Source: Actinostola sp. cb2023
Lineage: Eukaryota; Cnidaria; Anthozoa; Actiniaria; Actinostolidae
Direction: 5' to 3'
Assembly: GCA_033675265.1 (NCBI GenBank)
Contig: JAUJYZ010001546.1
Span: forward strand, 525,001-589,000
Length of the DNA: 64,000 bases
Every line of letters begins with the position of its first letter. Position 1 is the first letter of the stretch. Under the pieces are notes generated by a model. The model made no database searches. It was not told the origin of the DNA and was given only the letters and a program-made list of their open reading frames with translations. Below are positions 60,113 to 64,000 of this stretch, in pieces. Made by a program: the position numbers and the translations under genes.

Positions 60113-60653
60113 TGTAGAACGATGGTTTGACAGAAGAAAGACTAATGCGTTTGGACGTTTGTTACTCGCCGCGATGCCATTTTGCGATACAAAACAACGA
60201 AGCGCACGTCATAATAGACTCTTCCACAGTCCCCCGCTCGGCCGTTACACTCTCGGGACTAAAAACAGGGATCCCAACGAGATCCCAACGACGATCCCAA
60301 CACGGTTGATGTTTCCACAGGCAGCCCAAGCAGTATACTTGTGGCTTAAAATTTGGAGTATTTAAAAAATGCATCGATCCATGCTCAATGTAAAGCCATA
60401 AGTCAATAAACAGACATTCATCTACATTTATTAACGGTAAAGTCGTGAGACATCAACACGAACCAACAATAAAATAAGTAACACCTTTATAATAAAAGTG
60501 GTTCAAAGAAAATTGTCTGTGCTGAGAATGAAAACGTGTGTCTCGGTCAGTTCAGTTCGTTTCTGATCTCTTCGTTCTTCACAGCTCAGTCCCTCACCAG
60601 TATACTAATCTTTCATGCTACAATGCATCCCAGTGCTCAATTGCACCAGGGCA

Positions 60654-60683
60654 CGAGTGAACGCTTATTAAAGCGTCTAGTTG
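60654..60683. mobile_element. isolated Helitron-like 3' end
   Basis: GCACGAGTGAACGCTTATTA then AAGCGTCTAGTT: hairpin ACGCTT-ATTA-AAGCGT directly before CTAGT, as in the repeats ending at 31551, 33029 and 55591. No matching 5' end was confidently paired; a GGCAGCCCAAGC word lies at 60320. Confidence 0.4.
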
Positions 60684-60937
60684 GCAAATAAAGATTGAGT
60701 GTGTAGGGGTTATGCTGTTTTGGGAAACATTAAATAATTTACTTAGTGTATGTAATTATATGTAAAACTATGTATGTAATTATATGTATTTAACTACTAG
60801 AATGATGGGGGTAAATGTCAAATCATGAAGGAGAGGTGGGGTGGGTTGTAAAATATTTAAATGATCATGAAGGAGGCGTGGGGTGGGTTGGATGTAAAAA
60901 AATATTTATTCAAAAACTTGGTAGTATTAAAATGGTA

Positions 60938-61077
60938 GAGTGCAAACACTAAAACCATGAAACAGTGCTAACTTTAATTAACACTAAATAGTGCAATGTC
61001 TTGTTTTCTATTGTTTCATTGGTGCTATTTTAGCGTTAATTAATTAGTACTGTTTCGCAGTTTCAGTGTTTGCACTC
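60938..61077. mobile_element. 140-bp TA-flanked MITE with an empty paralogous site
   Basis: Ends GAGTGCAAACACT and AGTGTTTGCACTC, flanked by TA. In copy 1 of the duplication the matching sequence is AAAATGGTATATT with no insert (about 58059), so the insertion followed the duplication and duplicated TA. Confidence 0.9.
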
Positions 61078-61760
61078 TATATTTTACAAGATTCAGTAAT
61101 TTGTGAATCATCAATTTTTTCCCGTTTCACTTATTTATTTACTTTTCCATTGTTACCTAAAAAAGATAACATTAACAGATGGTAGAATATAGCCTTTCAT
61201 TTCTCAGATGAGTTATTTCCAGTATATATAACATAGCAGTTTTGCAAATTAACATGCAGTATTCAGTAAACTAAACGGTCATGGAGCGTTTACTCAGCGT
61301 GTAGGATGATCAGCTGGAACTTCGGGCAATCTCTAGCCCACAGGCTTACCATCCTCTGTTTTGGTCTAAAATCTGATGTTTTGGGCTTCCTGTGGTCATG
61401 TTATTTTGTAAGGGTGGGCTTCCTGTGGTACGCTCAACTTTAGGAATGGGTTTTAGGAATATCGAACTCCTAATTATACTCAAGAAATAAAGATTAGTAG
61501 TTGTTTGAGCGCTATAAGGTGTTTAATTTAGGATAAGAGGTCTATCTTAATTATTGTTATTTTTATTACTATCCTATTATATTTTATTTACTGTATTTAA
61601 ATATTTTATTTATTTATTTTTGGTTCGGAAATGCTTAGGGCTGTCCGCCATTTTGTTTTTGGCATTATAGCTCGCTATTTTAGCCTATTTTTCCAGTCTC
61701 AAGATTTGAGGGCTCAGGGGCCGGTTGGCAGGTATGCGATTACCAAGACTTGGTTTCAGC

Positions 61761-62627
61761 TAGCCTGCGTCACATCCGGACTTTTCTCTCGATTAGTCCG
61801 TCTGCGAATCAGCGCCAATAACCGTGTTCTGGACCCCCTGCGACTTACGCGATTATATATAATAGATTCTGATTGGTTCTCAGTGATGCTCGTTCTTACA
61901 CGAACTCCTATTGGATAATCTTATCGCACCGGATGTTATGAAAGATTTAAACCGGAAGTTTGGCGCGAAATTGAACCACGAGTGGCCCACGGGCGATAGG
62001 ATAATATTCATTTATGTTCTTTTACAAATATATGCAAATTAAAGAGAGAACATTTATAAGTTACCTGGAGTTCCTTTTAAATCGATCGATTGCTCTTCCA
62101 ATGAATTCAAACATTCTGCTAAAACAGCCATTTATAAGTGTCTTTTAAAATCCTAACCGTCGTGTTAGCCGTTGCTTCTAAAATCCTAACCGTAGTGTAA
62201 TATAGCGACAGGCCGTACGGGCCGGGTTCAAACATAGCGAACTGACTGACGCGAACATGATATCCCTCCAACGGCCGGTCGCCGATATTACACGACGGTT
62301 AGGATTTTAGAAGACGGCTAATGACGGTTAGGATATTAAAAGACACTTTATATAAATGGCTGTTTTAGCAGAATGTTTGAATTCATTGGAAGAGGAACTC
62401 CAGGTAACTTATAAATGTTCTCTTCAAACTTCCGGTTTTAAATCTTTCATAACATCCGGTGCGATAAGATTATCCAATAGGAGTTCGTGTAAGAACGAGC
62501 ATCACTGAGAACCAATCAGAATCTATTATATATAATCACGTAAGTCGCAGGGGGTCCAGAACACGGTTATTGGCGCTGATTCGCAGACGGACTATACGAG
62601 AGAAAAGTCCGGATGTGACGCAGGCTA
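61761..62627. mobile_element. 867-bp foldback element
   Basis: TAGCCTGCGTCACATCCGGA at the left is complementary to TCCGGATGTGACGCAGGCTA at the right. Arms of ~300 bp pair closely, including GGTTCTCAGTGATGCTCGTT and its complement. The left arm has ~80 bp that the right lacks. An inner pair of AAAATCCTAACCGTCG / CGACGGTTAGGATTTT suggests another nested hairpin. Confidence 0.9.
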
Positions 62628-62779
62628 GGTTTCAGCCAAAAATGAAAATACTTTCTCGATTTGCTCAATCAAGAGCTTTTGATATGTAATAGAATGGCAA
62701 TCTATCAGTGTCCTGACCTGCTTTCAGGTCGTTTACTCCACTAAATTAAAACGGACCGAAAAGCGATTTTTTTCGAATG

Positions 62780-62837
62780 ACCATTCTCGTACCCAGAGCC
62801 CACTCGTCATTGGGGGGCACTGGGTACGAGAATGTCG
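62780..62837. repeat. short hairpin
   Basis: CATTCTCGTACCCAGAGCCC pairs imperfectly with GGGCACTGGGTACGAGAATG. Confidence 0.8.
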
Positions 62838-63021
62838 AATGCCATACTTCTGTCGCTCTTCCTGGGCTTCCTGGCCAGGATGGACTGGACACTTCTAACA
62901 CTAAAAAGCCCATTTTCAAACTCGGCGTCTGCCACCGCCAGTCCGCGCCGAGTAAAAAGGTTCATGCCAACATAAATTGTAATTCTCTCATCCACTTCCT
63001 TGGGATGCCATGTCAGTCTTA

Positions 63022-63220
63022 TGCCCCATTCACACCAAAACGTGTTTAGTTAAATTGGGTTTTTCTAGCTTCTGTAATTTGAGAGCATCTAATTTCACAA
63101 GAATCAAACTATCTGGTATTATATACTATGCAACTCAAAGGACACTTTACCAGCAGTTTTGTGCCAAATGTTTAGTTAAACCACTTTAAAACATGTTTTA
63201 GCCTCGGTGTGAACGGGGCA
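63022..63220. mobile_element. 199-bp Harbinger-like MITE in rhodanese copy 2
   Basis: Left end TGCCCCATTCACACC and right end GGTGTGAACGGGGCA, flanked by TTA at 63019-63021 and 63221-63223. A three-base TWA duplication fits PIF/Harbinger. The arms also pair at GTTTAGTTAAA. The right part is read as coding sequence of the adjacent rhodanese exon. Confidence 0.9.
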
Positions 63221-63716
63221 TTAATTGCTTTCTGCCATTGTAACCAACCACCAGTAAAGATGTGTATCCTAAAATATTTTTCAAAAAATATTCAAAATCA
63301 CCAATGGTTTCAAAGTTTTATGGCATTATGTGGGGTGATTGGGAATTAAAATCACAAGCTTGGATAAATGTAAAATATACTGTAATAATTATTATCATAA
63401 CAATAATACTAATTTTGTTTTTATGTGGTTTTCATTTTTCTTTTCCGATAAATTATGTTATTAGCACCGTACTCAAATTTCAGTCGTTGCTGGGGGTATT
63501 AGTGCAAAAAGATTGCAGGCTCAGAATCAAGCAATAACTGGTTTGACTGGTACCTTTTATAACCAAGTTCCTGTATGATTTTGATGGCTTTTTTCGCTCT
63601 CCTGCCAGTTCTACAGTAAAACGTGATGTTTCCATCATCTTTTCCTGGCTTGGGTACTTTGAATGTTTTTTCAAATTCATCAGGCGTCAAGCTGAATGCA
63701 TCTCTGACTTCATCAA
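63172..63716 (-). CDS. rhodanese paralogue, last two exons (partial)
   Basis: Exons 63554-63716 and 63172-63268, both with the same splice positions and phases as the copy at 58836-60112; the upstream exon lies beyond the window. The active-site loop is FYCRTGRRAKKA, keeping the Cys in CxxGxR. FTGGWLQWQKA matches the end of the first copy, then the frame runs into the MITE and ends APFTPRLKHVLKWFN before TAA, a 15-residue transposon-derived tail. Substitutions (EKTFKVPKPGKDDG for EKKYKTPKPEIDEG) keep the frame open, so it may be functional. It could also be a degenerating copy. Confidence 0.7.
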
Positions 63717-63800
63717 CTGAAAAGTGACCGTAAAATTACTGAGAACGTGCATGGTAACGTTGGCAACTTGCGTCACGCAATGGCTAAAGCATGACGTCTA

Positions 63801-64000
63801 TATGTCACATACTGTATATGGGTGGACTAATATATATGATGCCGATGTAATCCCATGGGGAGGAGGTACAGTCACAATCTTGTCGATTGATGGTAGTTCC
63901 TCTCATGATTCTATTCCAGAAAAGTGATCCAAGGGTTCTGACTTAATCTATATCAATTTTAAATACCTAACCTTATAAACAATGATAACAACCGTGATGA
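63801..64000. other. window end, no feature seen
   Basis: This would be intron sequence of the second rhodanese gene. No exon can be supported. Confidence 0.4.

Larger units (their letters stand above)
60895..63800. repeat. segmental duplication, copy 2
   Basis: Contains the same ordered blocks as copy 1 (58005-59470) but is longer because of a TA-flanked MITE (60938-61077), a ~1.68-kb insertion (about 61275-62953) and a TTA-flanked MITE (63022-63220). It runs toward the window end, where the first exon of the second rhodanese gene would lie. Confidence 0.9.

Overview
The window is nuclear DNA of an animal. It has intron-rich genes with GT-AG splice sites in matching phase, AATAAA signals and many small non-autonomous DNA transposons and minisatellites. 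Recognisable proteins are Integrator subunit 6, an angiotensin-converting-enzyme homologue, a PPP1R35-like protein, rhodanese proteins, and a secreted protein with a discoidin domain and trypsin domains. The mix of secreted discoidin/trypsin architecture, AT-rich introns and foldback elements fits a non-bilaterian or other invertebrate. An anthozoan-like cnidarian is my best guess, but it is only a guess. I see no tRNA, rRNA, CRISPR or prokaryotic features.

Layout. 1-1445: a 52-bp minisatellite. 1532-4048 (+): the 3' exons of an unrecognised gene. 4.1-6.8 kb: intergenic, with a TTAA-flanked foldback element. 6877-11367 (-): one uninterrupted exon for a 1,496-residue coiled-coil protein, with a probable 5' UTR exon near 12.1 kb. 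11.5-15.3 kb: intergenic, with a foldback element. 15359-19461 (-): a five-exon ACE-like metallopeptidase, two of whose introns hold very long polypyrimidine tracts. 19.5-21.7 kb: intergenic. 21735-30759 (+): twelve exons that join in phase into one secreted protein of signal peptide, F5/8C domain and four trypsin domains, the last three nearly identical. 30.7-33.1 kb: two tandem copies of a Helitron-like repeat. 33638-34404 (+): a PPP1R35-like gene. 34.4-36.9 kb: a foldback element and a 22-bp minisatellite. 36936-57010 (-): INTS6 in 19 exons, with introns full of nested and foldback transposons. 57.4 kb: a small divergent ORF. 58836-60112 (-): a rhodanese gene. 63172-63716 (-): the last two exons of its tandem duplicate, which runs off the window.

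The genes do not look like a pathway; this is an ordinary stretch of animal chromosome. The most unusual content is the polyserase-like protease with recently amplified two-exon trypsin modules, the two rhodanese paralogues whose stop codons lie inside different transposon-derived repeats, a three-deep nest of DNA transposons in INTS6 intron 7, and a large unassigned coiled-coil protein. Exon boundaries were set by hand from splice consensus, reading phase and remembered family sequences. No database search was run.
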